Assembly (NCBI RefSeq): GCF_024679245.1
Contig: NC_090186.1
Coordinates: 39,564,106-39,628,105 of the forward strand
Direction: 5' to 3'
Origin: Pseudorasbora parva
Lineage: Eukaryota > Chordata > Actinopteri > Cypriniformes > Gobionidae
DNA length: 64,000 bases
A program made the translations under genes and the position numbers. This document shows, one piece after another, positions 40,574 through 54,926 of the stretch; the stretch's first letter is position 1, and the number at the start of each line of letters is the position of its first letter. The notes under the pieces are model-generated. The model did no database searches. It saw nothing but the letters and a program-made list of their open reading frames with translations, and had not been told where the DNA came from.

Positions 40574-42242
40574 TAGGGGTGTAACGATACGCGTATTCGT
40601 ATTGAACCGTTCGGTACGAGGCTTTCGGTTCGGTACGCGGTACGCATTATGTACCGAACGGTTCTTGGACTAATTAATTAGATTTGGAAAATAAAAAAGT
40701 GTGTGAAATATAATAATATGCGTTCAACAAGGTAGCCCAATAACCAAAACGACATAACAGCCAATGCCCCTGACACCGCCGAAGTGAAAAAAAAAAAAAA
40801 AACACCAAATATGTTTTAGGCTGCTCAGTCAGGTGCTCGCTTACTCAGTAGGCTACGCGCTGAATGCTCGTGGCAAAATGGCTATTGCGTTTAACAGACC
40901 AGAAATAGAAGATCCTCCAATAACCAACAGGTCTGGTGTTTGGGTGAACTTTGGATTCTTGGTAAGCTATGATGGTGTTGGCAAGATTGATGGATTAAAA
41001 AACAACGGTATGCCACATTTGCTGATGCATGGTAGGCTACAGCAGCGGGAATAATTCATGTCATGTCAATCAAAGCCAACAACAAGACGATCTTGTCTTT
41101 ACGCCGACAACAAGACGATAAAAAGGAGAAAACTATCCCACAAACTATCCCCGCAGCATTTAGACAGACATTTCCAACTTATTCAAATGGCAAAAGACAT
41201 CACCGCGGCGAGTGGTCCATTTATAGCCGCGGATATGCGACCTAACGCCCGTTTCACACATACTCCGTCTGCAGCAGTGCACGGATCGTTTTCGTACCGA
41301 GTCTATTTTTTGCTGCGCTGCGTTGCTGCATTAAAGTGGTAGAACATTGTTCGCATTAAAATAAACATGTACTGACGCGAAAATCTAGTAATTTCACCAC
41401 AGATGCATCTCATTTAAAATATACTCTTGTTTCAAAGTCAACACATGGCTTTTTTTTTTTTTCTCAAGTAAAGCAACAAAACGACACCTTACCTGGCATT
41501 AGGTTAAAAAAAATGTGCCATAATGGAGAGCACTCGTACTTTCTTGGAGGTGAAAAGCAAAGTTCTTTTTGACCTGCAGGATTTCTTTTAAAAGGGTGTA
41601 AAAACGAAAGAAAAGACGAGAGTCGGCTGTTTTTGAACAGACTATTGTAAGTTTCTAATTTAAAATGTTTGTGATTTAAGGCTATAAACTATGTGTAAAT
41701 GTTTTGCCACTTGTGTGAGCTAAATCTTAAGTATATAAATATGAATAGGCTAAATGAATTTAATAAAATGTTGTTTAAATGTAGTAGGCTACGTAACCTG
41801 ACTTCTATTAAAGAGTAAACAAAGAAAATTGGAATTCTGACGAGGCATGTTCAGTAAAAACTTTTGGATTTTAAATAAAAAATAATGAATAAATGCTGTG
41901 TTTGTGATATGCAACAGCGGATCAGTTGCGGACTGCAAACGCAGCATATGTAAAGCACTACAGGGTGTGGGGCTCCTGCAACGCACACGCAACGCAACAC
42001 GCACCGCACACGCTAATGTAAAGAGCTAATGTCTTATTCCTGTAACTACATAGAAGATGGGTAAAATCATACAACAACAAAAAATCATACTTTGTTAGTT
42101 TTAATAAAATAATAATAAAAAAGGTAATTTCTGCCAATTTTTTCTTTTTGTTGTATCTAAAACATACCGAACCGTACCGAACCGAACCGTGACAAGTGTA
42201 TCGTATCGAACCGAACCGTGAATTTTGTGAACCGTTACACCC

Positions 42243-42245
<3 letters not shown>
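40574..42245 (+). mobile_element. hAT transposon, internally deleted, with 8-bp target duplication
   Basis: The left end is TAGGGGTGTAACGATAC and the right end CCGTTACACCCCTA, good inverted termini, with subterminal repeats of GAACCG/CGGTTC. ATATATAT flanks both sides (40566-40573 and 42246-42253), though the target was itself a TA repeat. Inside are relics of a hAT transposase (40863-41250). The element is about 1.67 kb, too short for a full transposase, and probably lost its catalytic region. Confidence 0.82.
40863..41250 (+). pseudogene. hAT transposase N-terminal relic (BED-finger type)
   Basis: One frame gives FNRPEIEDPPITNRSGVWVN followed by FGF, like the start of ZBED/hAT transposases ('I-DPP---S-VW--FGF'), but the zinc-binding cysteines and histidines are not preserved. 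Further on, one frame gives TIPQTIPAAFRQTFPTYSNG, and after a slip of one base the next gives MAKDITAASGPFIAADMRP, which resembles the conserved hAT segment before the catalytic domain. Frameshifts make it non-functional. It supports placing the surrounding element in hAT. Confidence 0.65.

Positions 42246-42300
<55 letters not shown>
42246..42300. repeat. (TA)n microsatellite
   Basis: TA tract continuing the target into which the hAT inserted; a short TA piece remains on the other side (40540-40573). CA repeats follow at 42301-42320. Confidence 0.9.
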
Positions 42301-42309
<9 letters not shown>

Positions 42310-42320
42310 ACACACACACA

Positions 42321-43093
42321 GTCAACATTAAGAAAATATTATTAACAAACAACAACAACAACAACTATGCTGTTTTCAGTGGCGACCAACAGGAAATATA
42401 GTGCCCGCTGTGTACAATTACTGGGCAACTGGGCTATCAAATTTCTTTGATGTGGCAACAGATCAAACAAATTAATTTGGGATTGAACCGGAGCTGTTAG
42501 GAATTGCCTTTGAACAAAGACACAGCGGAAAGACATCTCATGGATCCAAACCCACAAGGCACAGTCTGATCCTGTAATTCATGTTTAAGACAGGAGACTG
42601 CATGGGGAAAGTAATTGGTTTGGAAATTCCGTACAGTACATTTACAGCATTGTGTCTCCTGAGGACTATTGAAGAATGCCATGTGATGAGTCCTCCAAAC
42701 ATTTCCACCCAAACGCTCCACAGACATTCACTTATACAGCGCACTAAAACTGTAATGTTTAGTGCAGATAGTACTTGTCTGGATAATATCCTGTGCAAAA
42801 CTGTAAAACTAGCCTCCATGTTCAATTTCCATGCTTTATCTTCATTGTACATGTTGAATAAAGTATGTTAAGTACGAGTGACAAAGCCTCTTTTCCTTCC
42901 AATCATATTCTGACCTCAAGACAGCAAAATCTCATTGTCTCAGGAACAATAGTTTCTTTCCTCCATTCAACAGCTCTACAAAGAACGAAAAAATGTTGGT
43001 CTTCTGTAAATGTACAAACGAAACAGAACAAAGATGTGTATTTAAATGTGTCTTTAAAATGGCTGAGATATCTCATCAATTAAAAAAATCCAA

Positions 43094-43180
<87 letters not shown>

Positions 43181-45319
43181 ACATTAGAATTAGCTTCAAG
43201 AGCAAGACTGGAGCTAACCAATCTGTAGGGCAAGAACATGAAATTATTGTATTAAACTTCATCTGAGGAAGGATTTCCATTTAAATGTAGAGAACACTGA
43301 CAAAATGATTGGATCCGATATGATTAGCAAAAAAGAACATGGAAAGGAAAAACAAGGGCAGACTGCTTTCCTACAGCACCAATTTTCCGACAAATGGAGA
43401 ACTTATCCCAATTCCTTGGTAAATAAGAGTTGACCACATGTTATTCTCTACAATTGCGTCAAACTGCCTTTTATTAGCTTAAAATGGCTGTTTTTTTGTC
43501 TCTACAACTTGCTTGTTTGGAAAATCCCATTTAATTTTCTTTTATTCTCGATTTCAAGCATTATTCGCATTAACAAGCTTACGTCAGAGGGTCGGCTTCA
43601 TTCAGGTGTTGCAAAATATCAAACACATAGAGGAAAAAGAAGAGAAGATCAACACAGAGGGCCAATATTTTGACCCTCAAAAAATTATTTTGCTTCTTTA
43701 AAAACAACATATGAATAGTAAATTGAGTATTCAAGGCCAAAACACTAAAAAGCAGGAAAGGGAACCATTAATATTTCATCTTCATGGCTTCTGAAGAGAA
43801 GCCGGGTTTTTCGCCTCTTTCCATTCGAGATTTAAATGGCATAGAGCGATAGATGACAGCAATGGGGACTAATGACTCAAATTCCACTGCCATGTCGTCA
43901 GTTTTTCTCCTCTCTCCCCGGAGAGAAATAAACGAGCGGTAAATATCAAGAGGAAATGAACGCAATCCGTAACCTGTGATGTATAATCCCAGAAGAACCG
44001 AAGACACCATGAATCTTCGCTTTCTCATTTGCTTCTTGTTGAATGTGTTTACTGGAACGCAACTGAAGTTGGCAGAAACCGCATGTTTTTTGACCTTCTC
44101 CTTGTCTCAGTAATGAAGGGTAGCTGCTGTGTTATTAATTGCCTGATTGGTGAGCTCGAAACAATCCACAAATTGTTCAAAATCCTTGTTCAAAATTTTT
44201 ACAATCCTGTAAAAATCAAGATGGAGGATTCAAATAAAAAAAAGACACAAAAAAGGACAAAAAAATTACCATAAAAATGACCCATACTACTTGAGCCAAG
44301 TCTTCTGAAGTTTTGTATGAGAAGCAGACTAAAATTGAGTCAATGAGATGAATCAGTTTAATTCATCAGTAAATTATTCAGATAACTTTTGTGAACTGGA
44401 TCCAGTTCTAAAGAATGATTCTTGATTTCGGTCTATTCCTCACAAAAACATTATAAGGCCTCTGAACTCAGTATATAGCATACGAGTCTTTTGTGACACT
44501 TGTATTTGCATGTATTTCGAATCTTGAGGCCTTCAGTCCCAAATCAAAGCAATAGCATGGAAAAGAGAGACCACTCAAGCAGAGAGTGAATTACAACAGA
44601 CTTTTTATTGGAGTGATTCCTCTATGAAACCTCAAGCTTGGAATTAGCCTAAAAATGCAGAAGTTTAACCTGCATAATACTGGGGATTCATAACGAAATC
44701 TTCTCCAACACATTTCTCAAATGAAATCATTTCAATGACAACAGTTCTGTGCAACATTACAGTAAAGGTTGCAAGTCAATGAAAGTTCACATCTCCCCGC
44801 TGAGCCGCCTTTGGCTCAGAGACACTTTGCCTCCATCATTCATTCATTTTCTGCTTCACACTTGCAGCTGGTCTACTTTCTCTCTCACTCTAAATATGCA
44901 CAGTGTAGTATACAACCCCCTTAAAATGTGAGAGGGAAGTTAAAGTCTTAGAGGCAAAAATGCATGTTTATTCAGCTACGAGAACCAGCCTTTAAATGAA
45001 ATGAATCTGCTTATAAATAAGTGCAAAACTACTAGAAAACACTGAAACGGCAAAAGTGAATTTGTTTATAAATCCGTAGAAACAAGTAGTTGTGGCCAAT
45101 TGGATTTGGCACAGGCAAATGTAAAAGTGCTCTTCAAAAGGGAACTACAAAACAACTAAATGTACATTTCGTGAAGGAAATGCCAGAGCTTGAAAATAGC
45201 ATGAAAGTTTTTTGATGACAGAAAGTTTGTTAAAATAGGCTATAAAGTGGCACCAAAAGAAAAGTCTGTCACCCTCATTGCAAACCTTACTTTCTTTAAA
45301 CTCTAAAAAACACTTTGAA
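42321..45319. other. intron with (CA)n, no gene seen
   Basis: No exon or transposon terminus was recognised. Opposite-strand open frames at 42538-42871 overlap each other and match nothing known to me. The block 43380-44030 is free of simple repeats. A CA tract at 43095-43176 is listed separately. Confidence 0.4.
43095..43176 (+). repeat. (CA)n microsatellite
   Basis: About 80 bp of pure CA. Confidence 0.95.
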
Positions 45320-46205
45320 AAGTGTAAGGATTTGAGTGAGTTTGACAAGGGCCAAATTGTGATGGCTAAATGACTGGGTCAGAGCATCTCCAAAACTGCA
45401 GCTCTTGTGGGGTGTTCCCGGTCTGCAGTGGTCAGTATCTATCAAAAGTGCTCCAAGGAAGGAACAGTGGTGAACTGGAGACAGGGTCATAGGCGGCCAA
45501 GGCTCATTGATGCACGTGGAGAGCAAAGGCTGGCCCGTGTGGTCCAATTAAACAGACGAGCTACTGTAGCTCAAATTGCTCAAGAAGTTGCTGATTCTGC
45601 TGATTCTGATAGAAAGCTGTCAGAATACACAGTTTGTTGTGTATGGGGCTGCATAGCTGCAAACCAGTCAGGGTGCCCATGCTGACCCCTGTCCACCACC
45701 GAAAAAGAACTGGACCCTGGAGATATTGAAGAAGGTGGGCAGGTCTGATGAATCAAATTATTTTACATCACGTGGACGGCCAGGTGTGTGTGCGTAGCTT
45801 ACCTGTGGAACACATGGCATCAGGAATGGATGCACTATGGGAAGAAGGCAAGCTGGCGTAGGCAGTGTGATGCTTTGGGCAATGTTCTGCTGGGAAACCT
45901 TGAGTCCTGCCATCCATGTGGATGTTACTTTAACACATACCACCGACCTAAGCATTGTTGCAGACCATGTCCACCCTTTCACTGGTGGCTGTGGCTCTTT
46001 CCGCAGGATAATGCGCCCTGCCACAAAGCACAAATGCTTCAGGAAAGGTTTGAGGAGCACAACAACGAGTTTGAGGTGTTGACTTGGCCTCTAAATTCCC
46101 CAGATCTCAATCCAATCAAGCATCTGTATTAGTATCAGATGTGCTGAACAAACAAGTCTGATCCATTGAAGCTCCACCTTACAACTTACAGGACTTAAAG
46201 GAACC
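45320..46205 (+). pseudogene. Tc1-like transposase, degenerate
   Basis: Tc1 transposases cut and paste DNA at TA sites using a DDE triad. The paired N-terminal DNA-binding region is visible: KCKDLSEFDKGQIVMAK, a stop, LGQSISKTAALVGCSRSAVV, NWRQGHRRPRL and RATVAQIAQEV. In another frame come GRSDESNYF (first catalytic Asp), a stop, then MGRRQAGVGSVMLWAMFCWE. Back in the first frame are PQDNAPCHKAQ (second Asp) and NSPDLNPIKHLY, where the third catalytic acid, normally Glu in NPIEH, is Lys. The tail continues as IEAPPYNLQDLK in yet another frame. Several frameshifts and stops leave it dead. The catalytic domain is nearly full length; terminal inverted repeats were not identified. Confidence 0.88.
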
Positions 46206-46257
46206 AACACAATATAAGGACATATAGGCCATAAAGTTATATGAAAATAGCATGAAA

Positions 46258-48613
<2,356 letters not shown>

Positions 48614-48664
<51 letters not shown>

Positions 48665-48679
48665 ATCTCTATCTCTATC

Positions 48680-48752
<73 letters not shown>

Positions 48753-48828
48753 ATCTCTATCTCTATCTCTATCTCTATCTCTATCTCTATCTCTATCTCT
48801 ATCTCTATCTCTATCTCTATCTCTCTCA
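48614..48828 (+). repeat. (CT)n / (CTATCT)n compound microsatellite
   Basis: Blocks of CT alternate with CTATCT hexamers over about 215 bp. Open frames here (Ser-Leu, Ile-Glu or Arg-Glu repeats) are artefacts. In the klhl29 sense direction it is a GA/GATAGA tract. Confidence 0.95.
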
Positions 48829-49554
48829 TTTCCGCTGCATCATCTCACTGGTCAAAAGCTTTAAGATGAGTTCATCACAGTAACTACACAATGTTCAGGA
48901 GCATATGCATTGACAGCTGCAACAACATCTTGTCACTGAGCGTTCAATCATTTGTTAGCAACACCCACACAGGAAATGTTGAGCATGCATTTGTGCGCCA
49001 AAGTTCTGTGCTTCAAAATAGTGGACTCAATCTACAGTTTCCTGAGGGATAATAAATACAATATGTTCTGGATCAGATTATTGATGTAGGTTTTAGAAGA
49101 AAATACAAATTGTATGTTTAATTCAACATGCTACTTGCCATTTGTGAAATTTACTAGTTATTTCTGAGAAAATTCAAATTCCAAAGTAACACAAATGTTT
49201 GATTGTTTTTCAGTGAACATTATGAAAAATACAATAGTGCAGTGATGGACTATGATTAATTTGACAGACAACATTGTGCCAAGAATACCATACATGGTCA
49301 AAAACATGGTAAAAACTGTTTTTTTAGACATTCACTTAGACATTCTGTGTTTACTAAATGTAATGTTGCACCAACACATCATTAAACTCTCAGAGTATTA
49401 GTAGAGTATTAATAGACTGTCTGCTTAATATCTGCTAACATTTTAATTTGATGTTCCCCCAACTGACATTCCACTGACTTTGAAGTAACTTTTAGAAATG
49501 CACGGATGTATCAATAAAATAAATTATTATCACTATTGCTTATCGGCCAATTGT
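48829..49554. other. intron, no gene seen
   Basis: AT-rich. A hAT-like start (GAAATGCACGGATGTATCAA) near 49494 has no partner end that I can see. Confidence 0.4.
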
Positions 49555-49558
49555 TTAA

Positions 49559-50340
49559 AGGTGTCATTAACTTGATTTTTTTCTTTTTTTATACTGTTGT
49601 CTGAGGTCTACTAATGATGTTTGTGTGGTTTTTACATTCAAAAGCATCATAACTAATAAGTAATAGGCTATTTTCTACACTGGTTTTGAGGCTCTCTAAT
49701 GTAAATACATTTCTGAGTCCAGCGGGCTAAAGGTATGTTCTGTTAGATAAGTACACATAAGAAAAACGATCTATAAGAACGCAACACTATTACATATAAA
49801 ACCACGTTTTACTCACGTAAGTGTGTTGCACCATTCCTCCTGTCGGATCCAATATAGAAGAATAGCATTGTGAGATTTTTTTACAAACAATTCTGCAGTG
49901 AAATTAAGTGAACACGTATATGTATTCCCCACGTCAGCTGGAACTTCATAAAAAATAAAGTTCAACCACACATTTCTAATAATACGATCCGAAGGAAGCT
50001 TATGCAGCGACTGTGTTCTTCCATAATCAGGAATAGCGCAATATCTTGCTATATTCTTCTGCATGTTTATTGCTGCTGGCTAGCACAATCCGAAGAGCTC
50101 ATTGAGTCGGTGGGTGAGGCTACTGAACACGTGTTCATTATTCTGTAGAGGCGGTGTTTCGTCAGTTGATGACGTCAAGATGCGAATACGATCGTTTGCT
50201 GGGCCTGGTGTCTATAAAAGCTTTTCTTTGACTATAAAGGAAGTTTTCAGCTCTGAAACTTACAGGATATTCTTATATTACCATGACCTTTTATATATCA
50301 AAAGCTCAAGGGAAAGTTGATTCCTCAATTCATCACCCCT
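49559..50340. mobile_element. TTAA-target DNA element, non-autonomous (Kolobok-like)
   Basis: TTAA at 49555-49558 and 50341-50344. Left end AGGTGTCATTAACTTG; right end CAATTCATCACCCCT, whose reverse complement AGGGGTGATGAATTG matches the left end with a few changes. No transposase frame recognised; CpG sites and a TGACGTCA site (near 50167) lie in the right half. Confidence 0.6.
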
Positions 50341-50524
50341 TTAAAAACAGCCGAAGATCAGGGCCGATTATATTCTGTCAATCAAAAGGCGTGTCAGACT
50401 TTGATTCTCCCATGTTGAATGATAGAGCACTTTGTGCTTTTCTACTTGTGATAGGAAACAAAGCCTATGCTTTCAAATTATGTCCATTTTGTAAGGAAAT
50501 TCAAACAAAAAACGCTGTAGCAGC

Positions 50525-51437
50525 ACATAATGTAAAAACTGCACATGATGTAATAAGTATTACATTATATCATAATGCTTATAATGTAATAAAACCCAAT
50601 AAAATCTTGAGCTCATAATGTAATGAGAAATGTATTAAATGATAAACTCACCAAAAACATGTAATATTATCAGTATTGCAATAGCTTTTAAAACATAAAC
50701 ATATTAGTATTCCCTTTCAGTACATTTAAAAAAATCTTAATCCAGTCTGCCTGTGAAATGCAACATATTTAAATATTCATGCTATTATTATTATTAAACA
50801 AGACATTGGTATTCCTTCACAGTACATTTTAAAAATCTAAATCCAGTTGCAACCTGTCTACAAAATCCACCAGATTACTGAAACTACTAGTTCTGATTTT
50901 ATTCATTTATCTGAGTTTAGATTTTTAAAATGTAGTGTAAAGGAATAACAATGCTTTATGTTGAAGAAGAAGAACAAGGAGAAGGAGGAGAAGGGGAAGG
51001 GGAAGGGGAAGGGGAAGGGGAAGGAGAAGGAGAAGGAGAAGGAGAAGGAGAAGGAGAAGGAGAAGGAGAAGGAGAAGGAGGAGGAGAAGAAGGAGGAGAA
51101 GAAGAAGGGGAAGGAGAAGGAGGAGAAGAAGAAGGAGAAGGAGGAGGAGAAGGAGAAGGAGAAGGAGAAGGAGTAGAAGAAATAACTGAATGAATATTTA
51201 AATGTTTCATTTCATTGATAGCTTAAGTCTTGATTTAGATTGGTTTTAATTACTGTAAAGGAACACTAATAAATACTACTGTTTTAAAAGCTATTACAAT
51301 AATGAAAATATGACATGTTGTTGAGTTCATAATGTAATCATTTTCTCAATGTAAAAATTATTACATTATGAGCTCAAAATGTTATTACGTGTTGAGAAAA
51401 TAATTACATTATAAACATACTTATTACATTACGTGTT
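50525..51437. repeat. Long imperfect palindrome with polypurine centre
   Basis: Left and right halves mirror each other: CATGATGTAATAAGTATT and TGAGCTCATAATGTAAT on the left against AATACTTATTACATT-like and ATTACATTATGAGCTCAAAA lines on the right. 'CAATAGCTTTTAAAACA' near 50680 mirrors 'TGTTTTAAAAGCTATTACAA' near 51280. It is probably a palindromic MITE rich in TAATGTAAT. The polypurine tract occupies the middle. Confidence 0.65.
50963..51182 (+). repeat. Polypurine (GAAGGA/GGAGAAG)n tract
   Basis: About 220 bp of almost pure purine on the plus strand, made of GAAGGG, GAAGGA and GGAGAAGAA units. Open frames (Gly-Glu, Lys-Glu or Pro-Ser repeats) are artefacts. Such tracts can adopt triplex (H-DNA). 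On the klhl29 sense strand it is polypyrimidine. Confidence 0.92.
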
Positions 51438-51809
51438 ATGATTGGCTCCAAATCCTCTTAAATGTGGCATGTCAGATGGCAGCGGCGCCTCAGTTCAAGC
51501 AGCAGCGCAGGTCTTTTCTTACACTTTAATACAAGTGTATCTCGAAAACATGCATGGATATCAGAAGGAATTTTGAAAGGCAACTTACGGAAATGAATCA
51601 TGTCTCATGTGATCTCATAATCAGCGTTTCAATGGTGGAAAGTCGTCAATTAGACAGCTTGTGAACAAGTGTTACTTAATGTTGCATTTACCTCAGAAGG
51701 TTGCCCAGTGTTCACTGTTCACATTTTGTTCTTTTTATATATAAAAACACTACAGAGGCGCTTTTTACTATTAATTATATACAGTCAAACTAAAAACAAT
51801 TCAGACACC

Positions 51810-51884
<75 letters not shown>

Positions 51885-52294
51885 ACTAGTGTGTGCAGGA
51901 CACTATAGTTTTTATAATTATAGTTGAAATATGCTATATATAGTTATATAGTTCAAAGAAAACTGTGACATATTATACCCATAAATTCTTCAAACTCAGG
52001 TAAAATCAGTAAAATTCAATTAGTAAAAATTTGGGATACAAATGATTCAGACACTTTAACCTGACGTGTTTTTTCTTAAATTGCTAATGTGACCTTTGAC
52101 ACCACAGACTGATCTAAATGAAGCATTGCTTGGTCATTGGTTGACCTAAATTGGTATTATCTAATGGTGTACTTGAATTTAACAGCCGACAGCTGATTGG
52201 TTGATAGTAATCCATTACATACCTTTCTATCAAAGTTATCAGACATTACCAAGATGAATTTGGCACTCTGAGTTCTTGTCATATTTTATTACCA
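51438..52294. other. intron with (TA)n, no gene seen
   Basis: No exon or transposon recognised outside the TA tract at 51812-51881. Confidence 0.4.
51812..51881. repeat. (TA)n microsatellite
   Basis: About 70 bp of TA. Confidence 0.95.
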
Positions 52295-52564
52295 TACACT
52301 CTAAAAAATGCTGGGTTAAAAACAACCCAAGTTGGGTTGAAAATGCACCGACCCAACAATTGGGTTGTTTTAACCCAATGGTTGAGTTGTTCTTACCCAG
52401 CAATTGGGTTGTCTTAAGCAACATTTAACCCAACCACTGGGTTAAAACAACTCAACCACTGGGTTAAAACAACTCAACCATTGGGTTAAAACAACTCAAT
52501 TGTTGGGTCGTTGCATTTTCAACCCAACTTGGGTTGTTTTTAACCCAGCATTTTTTAGAGTGTA
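52295..52564. mobile_element. Near-perfect palindromic MITE (TACACTCTAAAAAA ends)
   Basis: Left end TACACTCTAAAAAATGCTGG; right end CCAGCATTTTTTAGAGTGTA is its exact reverse complement. The inverted arms extend about 65 bp, through AACCCAAGTTGGGTTGAAAA and its mirror. The centre repeats AACCCAA/TTGGGTT units, such as CCACTGGGTTAAAACAACTC three times. TA at each edge fits a TA target. Non-coding. The high arm match suggests a fairly young copy. Confidence 0.85.
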
Positions 52565-53922
52565 GCTATTATAGCTAATAAACTGTAATAACATGTGAAA
52601 ATGTTGAAGGTCCTGAATACATTTTGGTTTGACTCTGTATGCTTGCATACATTTGTTATAAAGATAAGTGTTTATGAAAACTAGAACTACCATAAGAGAA
52701 ACTGAGTTGTGTACAAACATTTTTATTTGAGTATTATAATAAAATAAAATAAATACAAAAACATGCTGAATGTAATAGTTTGGCCTCTGTTGGTAATTTT
52801 AACCTCTAATATTACACTAATGTCCTAAATGAGAGGGTTCTCTCTATAGTTTCCAGCATTATTTGGAAGAGATTTTTTCTTTTTTCAGCAGATAACATTA
52901 TCTGTGCATCTTTAGTAGAAAACTTTGCAAGTACACATCAACTTATTCTACTAACCCTAACCGTCTACTAATACTCAACCAGTACTCGATGGAGGTAGTT
53001 GGTGCAGTGTTACATTCAACAGAATGTCTAAAGGAGAAAATAAAGCGTAACCCTTTTTTTATAATACATGCACATATTTAGTGTCAGTTATTAAACAGAC
53101 TATAATAAACTTTCCCAAGCACTCCTGGAATTATGAAAAACTGGCTCTGTCAGTGGCTGTGGATTTGTGGTTATGCTCGGGGGAATAAATAAATAAACAA
53201 AGGCATTACAAACAAAATGAATTACAAGAGGAGGCGAGTAAATAAGCTGCCACACCTCTAGTTCAATTAAGAGTCGTTTGTTCATTTTGAAGTGTCGTTA
53301 GTCATGACAGACAGCTCACGCAGATGGGCTTCTTAAAGTTACAGTAGTCGCTTTATTTATGGCTAGTTGCATAGAGTTTGTCACAAAAAGACGTGTGAGC
53401 CAACACAAGAGTCCCTCTCCATCTCACTAATTAGATAGCGATCTGTCTTTCATACACGCTTGCACACAAAAACAGACTCACAAACATACCGTAGATCAGC
53501 CAAACTCAATCACACGCCTCATACCTGTCAATGTTAAAAACAAACGCATTCTCTCAGATAAATATGCACCATACAGAGTCATCAACTATACACACACACA
53601 CAATTTGCCTTATTAGACAGTCATGTCATAACCAGGGAAAGATGATATTGCTCTCTGCTGTTAGAGAAATCCTTCTCGTTCCTTCTCATCTCTTTCTGCT
53701 GCCTTTGCTTTTATATTTATCTGAATAGCATCTATGAGCTGGACCGTGGGCAGAACAACATGAAGACTTTGATGAAGGATGACAGAGAAAGTGCCGGTCC
53801 ATTGAGACTCTACCGCGTTCTGATGCGTTTCCTTCAGGCAATAATTAAAGAAATCCGAGGTAAACACATTCCCTCCAGTGCTGGGGACTAACTAACTCAA
53901 AGTAGCGATGCTACTAACTTAA
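52565..53922. other. intron, no gene seen
   Basis: AT-rich without recognised repeats or exons. Confidence 0.4.
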
Positions 53923-54752
53923 AAGAGAAGTTCTGTCATTATTTACTCACTCTCATGTCGTTTCAAACCTGTTTGCTGTTCATTTTTTTCCAGAGAAAAC
54001 AGAAGTTACAAGACATTTTTGAAGCTCTTTCCAAACTTTAAATTCTCTTCCGCTTACCCAGGCTGCATTTATTTGATCCAAAATACAGTAAAAACAGTAA
54101 TATTGTGAAATAACCTTGTTCTATTTGAACATATGAATGCACTTTTGATTAATTGAATGCATCTGTGCAGAAAAACTGTTTTCTACAGTAGTGCATGTCT
54201 TTCCAAGTGTTAATCAATAACACTAGATGTTATTGAAGAACCAATAACAATTTCTTTCATTATTTTTCACCTTAAAAAAAACCTTCTGAACTTAAAATAT
54301 GATATTGTTTACATGAACCTTAATTATAGCTATTTGAGAAGATTCAGCTGTAGGCACTTACTACTAAATGGTTTTATGACATTGCTTGAAAACAAATTAC
54401 TTTCCACAGACTATTTAATTTGTCATCACGTAAAAGTGTCAAAAACATTCATGAAGTATTTTCACAATATTTCTAAATGTTTGGTTTGGTTTATAGAATG
54501 AGTTTAAAACAGTGTGCTGTGCAACATGACCTGAATGTAACCTAATAAATAGGGTTTTATGCTTGATGGTTGGTGACCATCTGTGAAACTCAAAAACACT
54601 ATAAATGTGGTCAATATGAGCTGTTGTTTTATAGAAAGATGTGCGGAAATATACACATTTTTGACAGAAACAAAACAACTTACAGGATTAGTACAACATC
54701 AGGGTGAGCAAATGAATATCAGAATGTTTTAATTTTGGGGTGTATTACTCCT
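53923..54752. mobile_element. TTAA-type MITE containing a piece of another dispersed repeat
   Basis: TTAA at 53919-53922 and 54753-54756. The left side holds TCATTATTTACTCACTCTCA and the right side CATCAGGGTGAGCAAATGAA, an inverted match. The interior 54058-54125 is a reverse-orientation piece of the dispersed repeat duplicated at 29763-30653 ('ACAGTAATATTGTGAAATA'). No coding capacity recognised. Confidence 0.5.
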
Positions 54753-54926
54753 TTAAAAAAAAAGAAAAAAGGAAAAAAAGAAAAAACCCGTAACGTGACA
54801 GTAAATCGGCTTTTTTCAAAGTAATTTCTCTCACCAGAAGTGACTTATCATCACAAAATGCTTAATAAGGCAAATTTTCTTAAGTAAAACTCAATTCAGC
54901 TCAACTCATTCTTTTGTTGTATTTAG

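Noticed and set aside
50951..51210. Gly-Glu, Lys-Glu or Pro-Ser repeat proteins
   Set aside because: Translations of the polypurine tract.
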